In this document: positions 10,108 through 21,657 of the stretch, piece by piece
Numbering within the stretch: the stretch's first letter is position 1
Layout of the letters: each line of letters begins with the position of its first letter
Source of the DNA: Bradyrhizobium diazoefficiens
GTDB taxonomy: Bacteria; Pseudomonadota; Alphaproteobacteria; Rhizobiales; Xanthobacteraceae
Direction of reading: 5' to 3'
Length of the DNA stretch: 64,000 nt
NCBI RefSeq assembly: GCF_016616425.1
Contig: NZ_CP067101.1
Span: 4,402,001-4,466,000 of the forward strand
The notes under the pieces: model-generated
Databases searched by the model: none
What the model saw: the letters and a program-made list of their open reading frames with translations, nothing else
Told to the model about the DNA's origin: nothing
Program-made: the position numbers and the translations under genes

Positions 10108-10605
10108 CTACCCGCGCCCGAACTCGTCGCCGCGAAACTGCCGGCCGATCTGGTCGAGCACCGCATTCACCATGCCGGTCTCCTCGCGGTCGACGAACGC
10201 GTTGGCGACGTCGACATATTCGGAGACGACGACGCGGCCCGGCACGTCCTTGCGGTGCTCCAATTCGTAAGCCCCCGCGCGCAGCACCGCGCGCAGGATC
10301 GCCTCGATCCGCTTCAGGGGCCAGCCTTTCGAGAGCGCCTCGTCGATCAGGGGATCGAGCTTCTTTTGGTCGCGCACCACGCCCGAGACGACGTCGCGGA
10401 AGAACGCGGCTTCCGCCGGCAGGTAAGTGTCGCCTTCGACCTCGTTGCCGAGCCAATGGCTCTCGAACTCGGCAAAGATGTCGTTGATGCCGGCGCCCGC
10501 AATATCCATCTGGTACAGCGCCTGCACGGCGGCGAGCCGTGCCGCACCGCGCCGGTTCGCCTTCTTCTCCGTAAGCCCCGCCGGCTTCTTGGTGGAGTCA
10601 GCCAT
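10108..10605 (-). CDS. nusB: transcription antitermination factor NusB
   Basis: RNA-binding protein that, with NusE (S10), binds boxA of rRNA leaders and supports antitermination. The 165-residue all-alpha protein shows RRGAARLAAVQALYQMDIAG near the N-terminus and LRAGAYELEHRKDVPGRVVV and FVDREETGMVNAVLD near the C-terminus, which are diagnostic. It starts three bases after the ribH stop, so it is translationally linked to riboflavin synthesis, an arrangement conserved across proteobacteria. Confidence 0.96.
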   Translation of the reverse strand: MADSTKKPAGLTEKKANRRGAARLAAVQALYQMDIAGAGINDIFAEFESHWLGNEVEGDTYLPAEAAFFRDVVSGVVRDQKKLDPLIDEALSKGWPLKRIEAILRAVLRAGAYELEHRKDVPGRVVVSEYVDVANAFVDREETGMVNAVLDQIGRQFRGDEFGRG

Positions 10606-10608
10606 GGC

Positions 10609-11100
10609 TCAGGCCCGCGCCAGGCGGCGCTTGATGCGCAGCATCGCAAGCGCGGCCCGCGCGGCATCGCCGCCCTTGTTGAGCTCGCTGGCACGCGCCC
10701 GCGCCCAGGCCTGCGCCTCATTGTTGACGGTGAGAACGCCGTTGCCGAGCGGCAGCTTGCGCGCCACCGCAAGGTCCATCAGCGCGCGCGAGGATTCCTG
10801 CGACACGATCTCGAAGTGAATGGTGTCGCCGCGGATCACGCAGCCGAGCGCGATCACGGCGTCATAGGGTTTGCCGTTCGCCGCCGCGGCATCCACCGCG
10901 ATGGCGACCGCTGCCGGGATCTCCAGCGCGCCGGGAACCGTGATGACGTCGTGGGTCAGGCCGGCCGCCTTCAGTTCAGTCACCGCACCGTCCAGAAGCG
11001 CGTCCTGGAGATCGTCATAGAACCGCGCCTCGACAATCAGCGCACGCGCGCCGGAAATGTCGGTCTGGTCCTTCAGGGGTGCGCGCCGCGCGTCTGCCAT
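10609..11100 (-). CDS. ribH: 6,7-dimethyl-8-ribityllumazine synthase
   Basis: Condenses 5-amino-6-ribitylamino-uracil with dihydroxybutanone phosphate to give lumazine, the penultimate riboflavin step. The 163-residue protein has [29 protein letters not shown] and the active-site stretch [20 protein letters not shown] with its catalytic histidine. ATG 11100 (MADARR) was preferred to an in-frame TTG at 11106. It is followed after three bases by nusB and preceded by ribE across a strong palindrome at 11171-11244. Confidence 0.96.
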   Translation of the reverse strand: MADARRAPLKDQTDISGARALIVEARFYDDLQDALLDGAVTELKAAGLTHDVITVPGALEIPAAVAIAVDAAAANGKPYDAVIALGCVIRGDTIHFEIVSQESSRALMDLAVARKLPLGNGVLTVNNEAQAWARARASELNKGGDAARAALAMLRIKRRLARA

Positions 11101-11170
11101 GGTCAAGATCCGTTCAGTCTGGGTTGGCGGCTATGTAGTCGCCGCAGTGCGGCAAGCCAAGATAGAAACT

Positions 11171-11244
11171 GTCATTCCGGGGCGACGCGAAGCATCGAAC
11201 CCGGAATCTCGAGATTCCGGGTTCGCTTCGCGCCCCGGAATGAC
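11171..11244. repeat. long palindromic repeat inside the rib operon
   Basis: Outer arms GTCATTCCGGGGCG and CGCCCCGGAATGAC flank a perfect 28-bp palindrome at 11197-11224 whose core is CCGGAATCTCGAGATTCCGG. It lies between ribE and ribH on the same transcript. As RNA it would form one long hairpin. Confidence 0.85.
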
Positions 11245-11255
11245 GGCTTCGCCGG

Positions 11256-11864
11256 TCACTTCATTTCCGTCAGCCGCGCCGCGTAGCGGGCCATCAGGTC
11301 GACCTCGATATTGACCTCGTCCCCCGCCTTCCAGCCTCCGATCGTGGTGACATCAAGCGTGTGCGGGATGATCAGCACCGAAAAGCTCGTGTCCTTGACC
11401 GTATTGACCGTCAGCGACACGCCATCGAGCGTGATCGAGCCCTTGGTGGCGATGAACCGCGCCAGCTCCCGCGTGGTCGAGAGCTCGAACCGCGCCATGT
11501 CGGGCAGATCCTCGCGGCTGAGAAGCGTTGCGATGCCATCGGCATGGCCGGCGACGATATGCCCGCCGAGCTCATCGCCAATCTTGAGTGCGCGCTCGAG
11601 GTTGAGCTTTGTACCGGCCTTCCAGTACCTTGCCGTCGTCAGCGCCAGCGTCTCGGCGGCGGCATCGACGTCGAACCAGGTCTTGCCGCCCGCAAGGCCG
11701 GAAGCGACCACCGTCAGGCAGACGCCGTTGCAGGCGATCGAAGCGCCGTCCGCGATGGTGGTCTGATCATAGCGGCAGGCAATCCGCAGCCGGTGTAGCT
11801 GCCCCTGCGCCACAGGCGTGAAGCCGACGATCTCGCCGATATCGGTGACAATGCCGGTGAACAT
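11256..11864 (-). CDS. ribE: riboflavin synthase alpha subunit
   Basis: Catalyses dismutation of two lumazines to riboflavin and the pyrimidine precursor. The 202-residue protein consists of two tandem lumazine-binding barrels: [12 protein letters not shown] with ACNGVCLTVV in the first, and VAGHADGIATLL with ITLDGVSLTVN in the second. The start codon overlaps the ribD stop by one base (TAATG). It lies between ribD and ribH. Note that ribE is sometimes called ribC in other organisms. Confidence 0.95.
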   Translation of the reverse strand: MFTGIVTDIGEIVGFTPVAQGQLHRLRIACRYDQTTIADGASIACNGVCLTVVASGLAGGKTWFDVDAAAETLALTTARYWKAGTKLNLERALKIGDELGGHIVAGHADGIATLLSREDLPDMARFELSTTRELARFIATKGSITLDGVSLTVNTVKDTSFSVLIIPHTLDVTTIGGWKAGDEVNIEVDLMARYAARLTEMK

Positions 11865-13012
11865 TACGCGCGCTCGTAGATGGTGAGAGTGTCCTTGTCG
11901 AATGTTTCGCTAGCATGAACCTTGTAGGCCTGCGACTGCGTGATTTTCGACAGGGGCAATGCATCGAGCGCATCGACGCCGCCGCTACCCACCGCTTCCG
12001 CGCCACGGAACAGCCAGATCTCGTCGACGAGATCGGCCGCGACGAACGAGGACGCAACCCGGCTGCCGCCCTCGACCATCAGACGGGTGATGCCCTTCTC
12101 GGCCAGCGCGTGCAGCACGGCCGGCAGATCGAGCCCTGATGCACCGCGCGGCGGCACGCGCAACGTCTGTGCACCGGCGGCCCCCAGCCGCGTTGCGGCC
12201 GCGGCTTCGGCGAGCTCAGAACTCACTACCCACAGCGGCGTCTCGCGCGCGGAGCCCATGAGCCTGCTCGCGCCGGGAATGCGCAGGCTCTGATCGAGCA
12301 CCACGCGCACCGGCGAGCGCGCCGCCATGCCCGGCAGGCGGCAGGTGAGAAGCGGATCGTCCGCCAGCACCGTGCCGATGCCGACCAGGATCGCATCGCT
12401 CTGCGCACGGAGCAGATGCACGCGATTGCGCGCCGCCTCCCCCGTGATCGCGACCGGCTTGCCGCCGGCGGCGCCGATCTTGCCGTCGGGCGACACCGCG
12501 AGCTTCAGGATCACATGCGGACGCTTGTCCCGGATGCGGCGGAAATGCCCGGCATGATCGAACGCGGCTTCCGCCGCGCAGAGGCCCACGTCCACCGTGA
12601 TGCCGGCCGCGCGCAGGCGCGCATGGCCTTGCCCTGCGACCTCCGGATTGGGATCCTCGATCGCCGCCACCACTCGCTTGATACCGGCCGCGATCACCGC
12701 GTCGGCGCAAGGCGCCGACTTGCCGAAATGCGAGCACGGCTCCAGCGTGACATAGAGCGTGGCGCCGCGCGCAGCTGCGCCGGCCCGGCGCAACGCTTCG
12801 GGCTCGGCATGCGGACGCCCGCCCGCCCGGGTCCAGCCGCGGCCGACGATCACGCCATCCTTGACGATCACGGCGCCAACGGCCGGGTTCGGCCAGGTGC
12901 GTCCCTGCCCGCGCCGGCCGAGCGCCAGCGCAAGCTGCATGTAACGAAAATCGGCGTCCTTGGCCTCGCGGGCCTTCTGCGCGAACTGATCTTCCAGGAT
13001 TCGGAAGATCAT
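11864..13012 (-). CDS. ribD: bifunctional riboflavin deaminase/reductase RibD
   Basis: Carries out the deamination and side-chain reduction steps of riboflavin synthesis. The N-terminal cytidine-deaminase-like domain (about 20-165) shows the zinc ligands in HAEPEAL and [15 protein letters not shown]. The C-terminal reductase domain begins near [14 protein letters not shown] and includes [15 protein letters not shown] and [13 protein letters not shown]. Length 382. ATG 13012 overlaps the nrdR stop by four bases (ATGA). The first 20 or so residues are absent in some relatives, so a later start is possible. Confidence 0.94.
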   Translation of the reverse strand: MIFRILEDQFAQKAREAKDADFRYMQLALALGRRGQGRTWPNPAVGAVIVKDGVIVGRGWTRAGGRPHAEPEALRRAGAAARGATLYVTLEPCSHFGKSAPCADAVIAAGIKRVVAAIEDPNPEVAGQGHARLRAAGITVDVGLCAAEAAFDHAGHFRRIRDKRPHVILKLAVSPDGKIGAAGGKPVAITGEAARNRVHLLRAQSDAILVGIGTVLADDPLLTCRLPGMAARSPVRVVLDQSLRIPGASRLMGSARETPLWVVSSELAEAAAATRLGAAGAQTLRVPPRGASGLDLPAVLHALAEKGITRLMVEGGSRVASSFVAADLVDEIWLFRGAEAVGSGGVDALDALPLSKITQSQAYKVHASETFDKDTLTIYERA

Positions 13013-13491
13013 TTGCGGATCGCGGCGAGCCGCGCTTCCTCCTCACCGGAGAGCTCGCCGAGCACGTCGGCGAAATCCTTGGCCTCGCGGAAATTGCGGT
13101 AGACCGAGGCAAAGCGCACATAGGCGACGTCGTCGAGCGTGCGCAGATGCTCCATCACGGTCTCCCCGATCACCTCCGAGGAGATCTCGGCCTCGCCCCC
13201 GGTCTCGAGCTCGCGCACGATGGTGGAGACCATCTTCTCCACGCGCTCCGGCTCGACCTGCCGCTTGCGCAACGAGATCTGCACCGAGCGCATCAGCTTG
13301 TCACGGTCGAACGGCACGCGGCGGCCGTTGCGCTTGATCACCGTGAGCTCGCGCAGCTGCACGCGCTCGAAGGTGGTGAAGCGGAAATTGCAGGCGACGC
13401 ACACGCGCCGCCTGCGGATCACGGACGAATCCTCGGTCGGACGCGAGTCCTTCACCTGCGTATCGAGACTGTTGCAGTTCGGACAGCGCAT
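13009..13491 (-). CDS. nrdR: transcriptional repressor NrdR
   Basis: Repressor of ribonucleotide reductase genes that senses ATP/dATP. The 160-residue protein has an N-terminal zinc ribbon ([17 protein letters not shown] ... [15 protein letters not shown]) and an ATP-cone domain ([20 protein letters not shown]). Its C-terminus ([15 protein letters not shown]) is acidic. It sits between glyA and ribD with an ATGA overlap to ribD, the standard order in alphaproteobacteria. No NrdR box is evident around it. Confidence 0.96.
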   Translation of the reverse strand: MRCPNCNSLDTQVKDSRPTEDSSVIRRRRVCVACNFRFTTFERVQLRELTVIKRNGRRVPFDRDKLMRSVQISLRKRQVEPERVEKMVSTIVRELETGGEAEISSEVIGETVMEHLRTLDDVAYVRFASVYRNFREAKDFADVLGELSGEEEARLAAIRK

Positions 13492-13500
13492 CCGCTTGCC

Positions 13501-13528
13501 TTGATCAGTTTGTCTTGATCAGTTTGTC
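13501..13528. repeat. 14-bp tandem duplication between glyA and nrdR
   Basis: Two perfect copies of TTGATCAGTTTGTC lie end to end (13501-13514 and 13515-13528), just upstream of the nrdR start and downstream of the glyA stop. The array probably arose by slippage. Confidence 0.9.
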
Positions 13529-13534
13529 TTGGCC

Positions 13535-14833
<1,299 letters not shown>

Positions 14834-15092
14834 CTTGCGAATATCTCCACCGCCGCAGCCTTTAGGGGCTACGGTCGGACTGGTGTGGCGATCGGAAGCG
14901 GCGAGCGCGATCTACCACATCGCCCGCCCCCGGCCAAGGGTTTGCGGGTCGGACCTGATATTTATGCAAGATATGGTGGAGAGTGCACGTTTCGGTAGCT
15001 GAGCCGCTCCCCATCCGTCTACATCCGGAATTGGGGCCGCTTTGAGCCTTAACTCCTCATGCCTGGAGCCCCGGACTGCTGCAGATGCCGCG

Positions 15093-15314
15093 TCACAGCC
15101 CCGTATACCCCGCCTTCACGGGGTCCACGCTGCCGTCGAGCTGGCGCAAATAGGTCAGGCCACAGACCGTCAACCTGTGAGGGTCCTTCTCGCCGGCTTC
15201 CATCAACGTGGTGAGGTAGTTCGTGACCTTGGCACGCGCCTCCTCGCTGGCCGCCGCGGTGCGGTTGGCGAGCAAATCATAGGTCTGCATGATGCGGTCG
15301 ATGGCGGCTTCCAT
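15093..15314 (-). CDS. small conserved-looking protein, 73 residues
   Basis: Starts at ATG 15314 with AGAGGG a few bases upstream. The product is mostly helical: MEAAIDRIMQTYDLL, then ASEEARAKVTNYLTTLMEAG, then LTVCGLTYLRQLDGS. It has no signal peptide or membrane segment. It follows the 80-residue gene at 15353-15595 after 38 bases, and both lie between the MarR gene and glyA. The function is unknown. Clean ribosome site, good coding bias and pairing with a second small gene argue it is real. Longer ORFs reaching 15878 in this frame are out-of-frame readings of its neighbours. Confidence 0.7.
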   Translation of the reverse strand: MEAAIDRIMQTYDLLANRTAAASEEARAKVTNYLTTLMEAGEKDPHRLTVCGLTYLRQLDGSVDPVKAGYTGL

Positions 15315-15352
15315 GTCACCCTCTGGTTCTCTGAAATTTAGGGGAGTTTTGA

Positions 15353-15595
15353 TCAGGCAACCTCGCGGGCCTCGGACTGCGTCTCGAACCAATTGATCGC
15401 CTTGTTGGCGAGCCTGATCCTGTTGAATTCGCCGTGCTGGAGCAGCTTCACGATGACCCTGAGCAGGCGTTCGTCCGTGACGAGCGAGTCGGGAATGGCA
15501 CCAGAACGGCGAAGGTAATTCGCGGCGATGGCGTAGGCCTCGCTCACGAGTTCCACGTTCATCGCCTGAAGTCCGCGCTCGACCAGCATCGACAT
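15353..15595 (-). CDS. small conserved-looking protein, 80 residues
   Basis: Product MSMLVERGLQAMNVELVSEA followed by a helical body ending NKAINWFETQSEAREVA. ATG 15595 has GGAG immediately upstream; a second ATG two codons later (15589) would give a better GGAG spacing of eight and is an equally possible start. No recognised domain. It appears to form a two-gene unit with the 73-residue gene downstream. It sits 191 bases after the MarR gene on the same strand, so it may belong to the MarR transcript. Confidence 0.68.
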   Translation of the reverse strand: MSMLVERGLQAMNVELVSEAYAIAANYLRRSGAIPDSLVTDERLLRVIVKLLQHGEFNRIRLANKAINWFETQSEAREVA

Positions 15596-15786
15596 ATCTC
15601 CGATCCGCAGGAGACAAGCGCCGAGCCCGGAACTGGTTCCTCGCCATGAGCGATTTTTTCGCAGGTGCGAACAGTAAAACGCACCGGTCCGGGGCAACTC
15701 CGGGCCGGCGCGCTTGGGGAAGGCACGTACAGGGAGGCTTGCCGGTCTTGTTGCGGGCCGGCTTGGCCTTGATCCCTCTCAGAAAC

Positions 15787-16305
15787 TCAGAGCCGATACA
15801 GGATCTGGTCGGTCCAGAACCGCTCGAGGCGGTGCAGCGACTTGTTGAGGGTGGAAAACTCCTCGCCGGAGATGCCACCGACCTGCTCGACCGTCTTGAC
15901 GTGCTTCTGATAGAGCGTGTCGACGATGCGGCGGACTTCCTGGCCCTGCGGCGTCAGGCGGATGCGCACCGACCGGCGATCGACGCGCGAGCGCTGATGA
16001 TCGAGGAAGCCGAGCTCGACGAGCTTCTTCAGATTGTAGGAGACGTTGGAGCCGAGATAGTAACCGCGCGTGCGCAGCTCGCCCGCGGTCAGCTCCTTGT
16101 CGCCGATGTTGTAGAGCAGGAGTGCCTGCACCGAGTTGATGTCCGCGCGGCCGCGGCGATCGAATTCGTCCTTGATCACGTCGAGGAGCCGGCGATGCAG
16201 CCGCTCCACCAGAGTCAAAGCTTCCAGATAGAGCGACTGCACCGAACCCTGCTGGCCGGAGACGCGCTCTGCGGTATCTGCCGCAGTTGCGACGGCTTTC
16301 ATCAT
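15787..16305 (-). CDS. MarR-family winged-helix regulator
   Basis: A 172-residue dimeric transcriptional regulator. The winged helix spans about residues 50-120: ALLLYNIGDKELTAGELRTR (helix-turn-helix entry), GYYLGSNVSYNLKKLVELGF (recognition helix) and the wing RSRVDRRSVRIRLTPQGQ. The N- and C-terminal helices form the dimer interface. The start MMKAV has GGGGAAG upstream. This regulator next to glyA/hemB is a fixed neighbour in rhizobia and resembles the LdtR-type group; the assignment to LdtR is tentative. Inverted repeats directly upstream (16320-16349) suggest autoregulation. Confidence 0.85.
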   Translation of the reverse strand: MMKAVATAADTAERVSGQQGSVQSLYLEALTLVERLHRRLLDVIKDEFDRRGRADINSVQALLLYNIGDKELTAGELRTRGYYLGSNVSYNLKKLVELGFLDHQRSRVDRRSVRIRLTPQGQEVRRIVDTLYQKHVKTVEQVGGISGEEFSTLNKSLHRLERFWTDQILYRL

Positions 16306-16319
16306 GACACTTCCCCTGT

Positions 16320-16349
16320 TGTCGTTTTTATCGACACTTATTCGACGAA
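16320..16349. promoter_or_regulatory. candidate MarR operator
   Basis: TGTCG (16320-16324) and CGACA (16332-16336) form an inverted repeat with a 7-base AT-rich spacer. They are followed by TTCG-A-CGAA (16341-16349). The site is 15-45 bases upstream of the MarR start, a usual place for autorepression. No experimental motif is cited. Confidence 0.45.
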
Positions 16350-16553
16350 ACTTGTGTCCCGTCTGATAGGTGCAACTTAAGGGGCCCGTTTGAAGATCGG
16401 CTTAAATAAGAGAATAAAGAGATCATGAATTTAAGACAGTGAATTGCGGATTAAGCCTGTGCCACAAGGGGTTTTCGCAACCGTCTGTTGACCTTCGCAA
16501 GGTCCTGTTCACCCTCCGTCCGCCCACGCTGTCGCATTCCAGAACAGCCCCGC

Positions 16554-16569
16554 CCCGTTTCGAAACGGG
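16554..16569. repeat. perfect 16-bp palindrome
   Basis: CCCGTTTCGAAACGGG is a perfect palindrome in the 537-base gene-free interval 16306-16842. It could be an operator or one arm of a repeat. Nothing ties it to a particular gene. Confidence 0.5.
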
Positions 16570-16653
16570 CGCGTAACAGCTGTGGCGGAACGGGCTGGTC
16601 AATGAAAACTTACCGCAAATTTTACGCAACCAGCTGTCAACCAAGCGCACAGT

Positions 16654-16810
16654 GTCCCGGACAAGCGCAGCGAAGCGGAGCGCAGAGCCGGGACCCAGGA
16701 AGCCACAAGCGAGATCGCGGAGAGATATGGGCCCCGGCTCTGCAACGCATCACGCCGCACTGGACGATGCTTCGCATCGCCAGGGGCGCGCTGCATTGCG
16801 TCCGGGGCAC
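16654..16810. repeat. dispersed repeat, family E copy 1
   Basis: Begins GTCCCGGACAAGCGCAGCG, contains AGAGCCGGGACCCA and GGGCCCCGGCTCTGC, and ends GCGTCCGGGGCAC. A related unit in opposite orientation is at 38226-38361. Imperfect inverted arms (GAGCCGGGAC / GCCCCGGCTC) predict a hairpin. The rest of 16306-16842 holds no gene that I can support. Confidence 0.7.
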
Positions 16811-16842
16811 GCGAGCATTTTTGATCGCGTCGAGAAACGCTG

Positions 16843-18530
<1,688 letters not shown>

Positions 18531-18746
18531 CTATCCGCCGGCAAAGCCGAAGGCCTTAGGAATTGGGCCGCTCAAAGCGGCGATGGGGGCGCTAACGCGG
18601 CCCCGGCGGTTTGGGCCGCCTGAAGGTGCCTTGGCGCCAATGCACGTGGAACGTGCCGCGTCGCAAATATGGCCGAACCGAACCCTTACCTGCGGAGATT
18701 TGATGCGACCTGCGCTCGCGCCGGAAGGCCGCGCTTCCATGACCGG

Positions 18747-19379
18747 TCACCCCGCCTTCATGGTGAGGCTCAAAATGGTCAGCAGCAGAACGGCGAACCC
18801 GCCGGTCGCGACCAGCGCCGGACGCCACGAGCCGGTCAGTCGTGCAAGCAGCCACGGCCCGAGTATCCAGTAGAGCTGTGCCGTGAAGAAGCCGGGAAAA
18901 TAGCCCCGCGTCCATATCACCCAATAAGTATGCGAGACGGCATTGCCGAGCGCGCCATAGATCGCGAAGAAGAGTGCCGGCACCAGCAGGAACCGCAAGC
19001 GAGCCACGAAAACAAGAATGAAGGCCATCGTGAACGCCGCGTAGGAGAACATGTTGATGCCGAGGAATAGGTCGATCGAGAAGGGCCCCGCACCGAACAG
19101 CGCGGGAAACCGGACGCGGAAACCGGTCATAAACTCTTCGCTGAAGTGAATGAATTGCCAAGCCAGTACACCGAAATATAACGGATAGAGCGCCGGTCCT
19201 TCCGGTAACGCGATCTGCCGTTGCTGCATCCATAGAAACACGCACCATGTGGCGACGACGCCGGGAATGAACGTCGCGACAAGGGGTAGCGCGCCGATTG
19301 ACGCAAACACGATCGCCATCACGACAGCGATTATGCTGCCCAACGTCAGATCGCGACGGCTTAGCGTTGCATCCGACAT
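18747..19379 (-). CDS. HXXEE-domain membrane protein
   Basis: A 210-residue protein with about six hydrophobic helices and the motif HFSEE at residues 78-82 (FIHFSEEFMTGF), the hallmark of the HXXEE family (PF13787), whose function is unknown. ATG 19379 (MSDATLSRRD) has a strong AAGGAGG ribosome site. It lies between hemB and a frameshifted hydrolase gene, an interval that looks less conserved than its flanks. The conserved His and Glu residues suggest a metal-binding or catalytic site in the membrane, but that is inference. Confidence 0.75.
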   Translation of the reverse strand: MSDATLSRRDLTLGSIIAVVMAIVFASIGALPLVATFIPGVVATWCVFLWMQQRQIALPEGPALYPLYFGVLAWQFIHFSEEFMTGFRVRFPALFGAGPFSIDLFLGINMFSYAAFTMAFILVFVARLRFLLVPALFFAIYGALGNAVSHTYWVIWTRGYFPGFFTAQLYWILGPWLLARLTGSWRPALVATGGFAVLLLTILSLTMKAG

Positions 19380-19571
19380 CTCCCCCCTCCTTTTTTTCGG
19401 GCGTTCAAGCAGATCGCTTCCCGGCCTGGGCGCCGAGAATTTTTGCGTTCCCCCGTAAGTCGGCGCTGCGTTCCGTCGCGCTTCGATGCGCGTACGAGAC
19501 CAACGGCAAACATCGAGGGGAAGGGACGGCATGTCGAAAGGTTCGGACGCCATCACACGAATTGGGGGCGC

Positions 19572-20514
19572 TCACCTCTCGGTCCCGCCTCCAGCTTCCA
19601 TGCTGCGATACGTCGAGAGCACGTTCAACCGGTGGAAGTTGGGCTCGAGCTTGTGCAGGAGCGGCGCCGGAAACCACCAGGGCAGATGAAATTCTTCGCG
19701 CAGCGGCACGGCCTCGACGGCCGCCTCAGCGCTAAGCCCCGCCGCCTTGGCTTCGGCGACGTCCTCTTGCAGGGTGTAGAGATAGCGGATGAGCCGGTCC
19801 GCGGCGTCGGCCTTCGCCATCGGCCCATGGCCCGGTACGATCCGTCGCACGTCCAGCGTCGTTTTGAACTTCGTGACCGTCTCGATGTATGGAAGCGGCC
19901 CCGCTTCCAGCAACATGGGCAGGGTGTGCTTGTTGCCGAGGAAATTTCCGGTCCACGCGGTCTGGGTTTCCGGCTCGTAGACTATGGTGGTCCCCTGGCG
20001 TGTTGCCCGATCCGAAATGCCAGAGTTGCACAACGCGGCCGCCAAGGTCGACATCGAGGCGATCGTCAAACACCCGATCGGGCCGGCGCCAGACAGTCAC
20101 GTCGGCGATCGCGGCTTCATGGCCCTTGAGATTGCCGCTGCGGATTCGCTTCTCCGCCGCCAGATCGTTCATCGCTTCGGCCGTCAGCCTGTGCGCGATG
20201 ATTTCCACTGAGGGTGGGAAGGCGAAGTTCCCGAACGTGTGATCGCCGTGATAATTGGTGTTGACGAGGTACCGCAGCGGCTTGTCGGTAAGCCGGGCGG
20301 CGATGCGTTGTAGACGGCGGGCGACATCGCCATTGATCCCGGCATCGATCATCAACGCGGCGTCATCGCCGACGATCAGGCCCGAATTGTCGCGCGGCAT
20401 CGGGCGCGCGAGGATGGCATACACGCTCGATCCGAGCCTGCGCGTTCTGAAGCGAACGCCGCCGGGGTCCAGATTCGGGCCGACGTAGCCGACGGGGCGC
20501 TCCTGAATCTCCAT
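19572..20514 (-). pseudogene. metallo-beta-lactamase-fold hydrolase, broken by a single-base frameshift
   Basis: The first part (ATG 20514, MEIQERPVGYVG, ribosome site GGAG) reads through LIVGDDAALMIDAGINGDV, LVNTNYHGDHTFGN and LWHFGSGNTPGD, all typical of the MBL fold. The frame then shifts by one base near 19986-19991, within GGGGACCACCATAG on the minus strand. The C-terminal part continues in another frame: TIVYEPETQTAWTGNFLGN, VRRIVPGHGPMAKADAADRL and an end at 19572. Removing one C would restore a single ORF of about 313 residues. The first zinc-motif histidine is also replaced (NYHGDH). A sequencing error is possible; otherwise it is a fresh pseudogene. Confidence 0.85.
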
Positions 20515-20992
20515 CAGCAGGACTCCACAAACGATACCTGCCCCGCCCCCTGACTCAGGACGTGACTTCTTCAGGAACGGCAAAGGCGCCCGGCGGGTTC
20601 CTGGCTAGCTGGCTCATGGTGTTTCAAACCGCCGCTCGGCAGCACAATCCACCCCGCCGCAATGGACCGAGCTGCGCGCGCCGGGACTCATTGCATCTCT
20701 TTTCGCGTTGTCCTTCACTTGGTCAGCTTTGCAGCGCTTTCGATCGCCACGATTCACGTCGGGACCAGCAATCGTCCGTCGTGAAAACTCCTTGTCCTGT
20801 GCGTGGTGGCTCACGAGTCGATAGTGGTTTCATCTGGGCGACCGCCCTGGAAGGCCAGGCTGGCATTGGCTCCTCCGCCCCCGAATCGCCGGAATATTTC
20901 GGCTTGTTAACGTCCGTTCGCCCTTGGCGCGGGGATGGCCTGTTCCCATGTCGTGCTTCGAGGGTTTTCCTTCTGTTTGCGGAGGATGGATC
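20515..20992. other. 478 bases without a supported gene
   Basis: Open frames here (for example 20562-21122 plus) have no ribosome site, low-complexity composition and overlap the RDD gene in the wrong frame. I see no terminator or repeat that I can support. The promoter of the RDD gene should lie in the last 150 bases. Confidence 0.6.
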
Positions 20993-21535
20993 ATGTCGTA
21001 TGACTCGGGCAATTCAGGCGCCTGGCGCAATGACGGCGGGGCGCAGCCGCACGCCTATGACCCCTATCTGCACCCGGAGCTGTTCCGCGGCGTTGCGACG
21101 CGGCGGGTATTCGCCTTCCTGATCGACGTGGTGGTGATCTCGGTGCCAGTGATCCTTGGCTACCTCTTCATCGCCGTGTTTGGCGTCGTCACGCTCGGCA
21201 TCGGCTGGGCGCTGTTCTGGCTGGCCTGGCCGGCCTCCGTGGTCTGGGCGATCGTCTATTACGGCGCCTGCATCGGCGGCCCATCCTCGGCGACGATCGG
21301 CATGCGCGTGATGGACCTCGAGCTGCGCACCTGGTACGGCGCGCCCGGTTATTTCGTGCTTGGCGCCACCCATGCCGTGCTGTTCTGGGTGACGGTGTCG
21401 TTCCTGACGCCCTTCGTGGTGCTGGTTGGCCTGTTCAACCGCCGCCGGCGCCTGCTGCATGATTTCGTGCTGGGAACGGTCGTGATCAACAATTCCGTTC
21501 GTGCGCCCGTGTCTCAAGCCGCCAGAACCTGGTGA
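20993..21535 (+). CDS. RDD-family membrane protein
   Basis: A 180-residue inner-membrane protein. The RDD domain covers most of it: RGVATRRVFAFLIDVVVISV (Arg and Asp of the name), two long hydrophobic segments and SSATIGMRVMDLELRTWYG in the conserved central loop, then RRRRLLHDFVLGTVVI at the end. ATG 20993 is preceded by GGAGG eight bases upstream. RDD proteins have been linked to ion and compatible-solute exchange in a few bacteria, but no specific substrate can be given. It is 122 bases upstream of bpt on the same strand. Confidence 0.85.
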   Translation: MSYDSGNSGAWRNDGGAQPHAYDPYLHPELFRGVATRRVFAFLIDVVVISVPVILGYLFIAVFGVVTLGIGWALFWLAWPASVVWAIVYYGACIGGPSSATIGMRVMDLELRTWYGAPGYFVLGATHAVLFWVTVSFLTPFVVLVGLFNRRRRLLHDFVLGTVVINNSVRAPVSQAARTW

Positions 21536-21657
21536 TCAACGGCCTGCTAACTGGGATCCACTAAGCTGACTGCCGATCTGACCTGCCGAGCAGACCAATT
21601 GACCGGGGGCTTCCGGAGCGCGATGCTGATACTCATTTCGGAGGCCCACGACGTCCC

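Noticed and set aside
14834..15092. Possible glycine riboswitch before glyA
   Set aside because: No tandem aptamer pattern could be seen in the 259 bases.
20562..21122. 186-codon open frame before the RDD gene
   Set aside because: Overlaps the RDD gene in another frame; no ribosome site; mixed composition.
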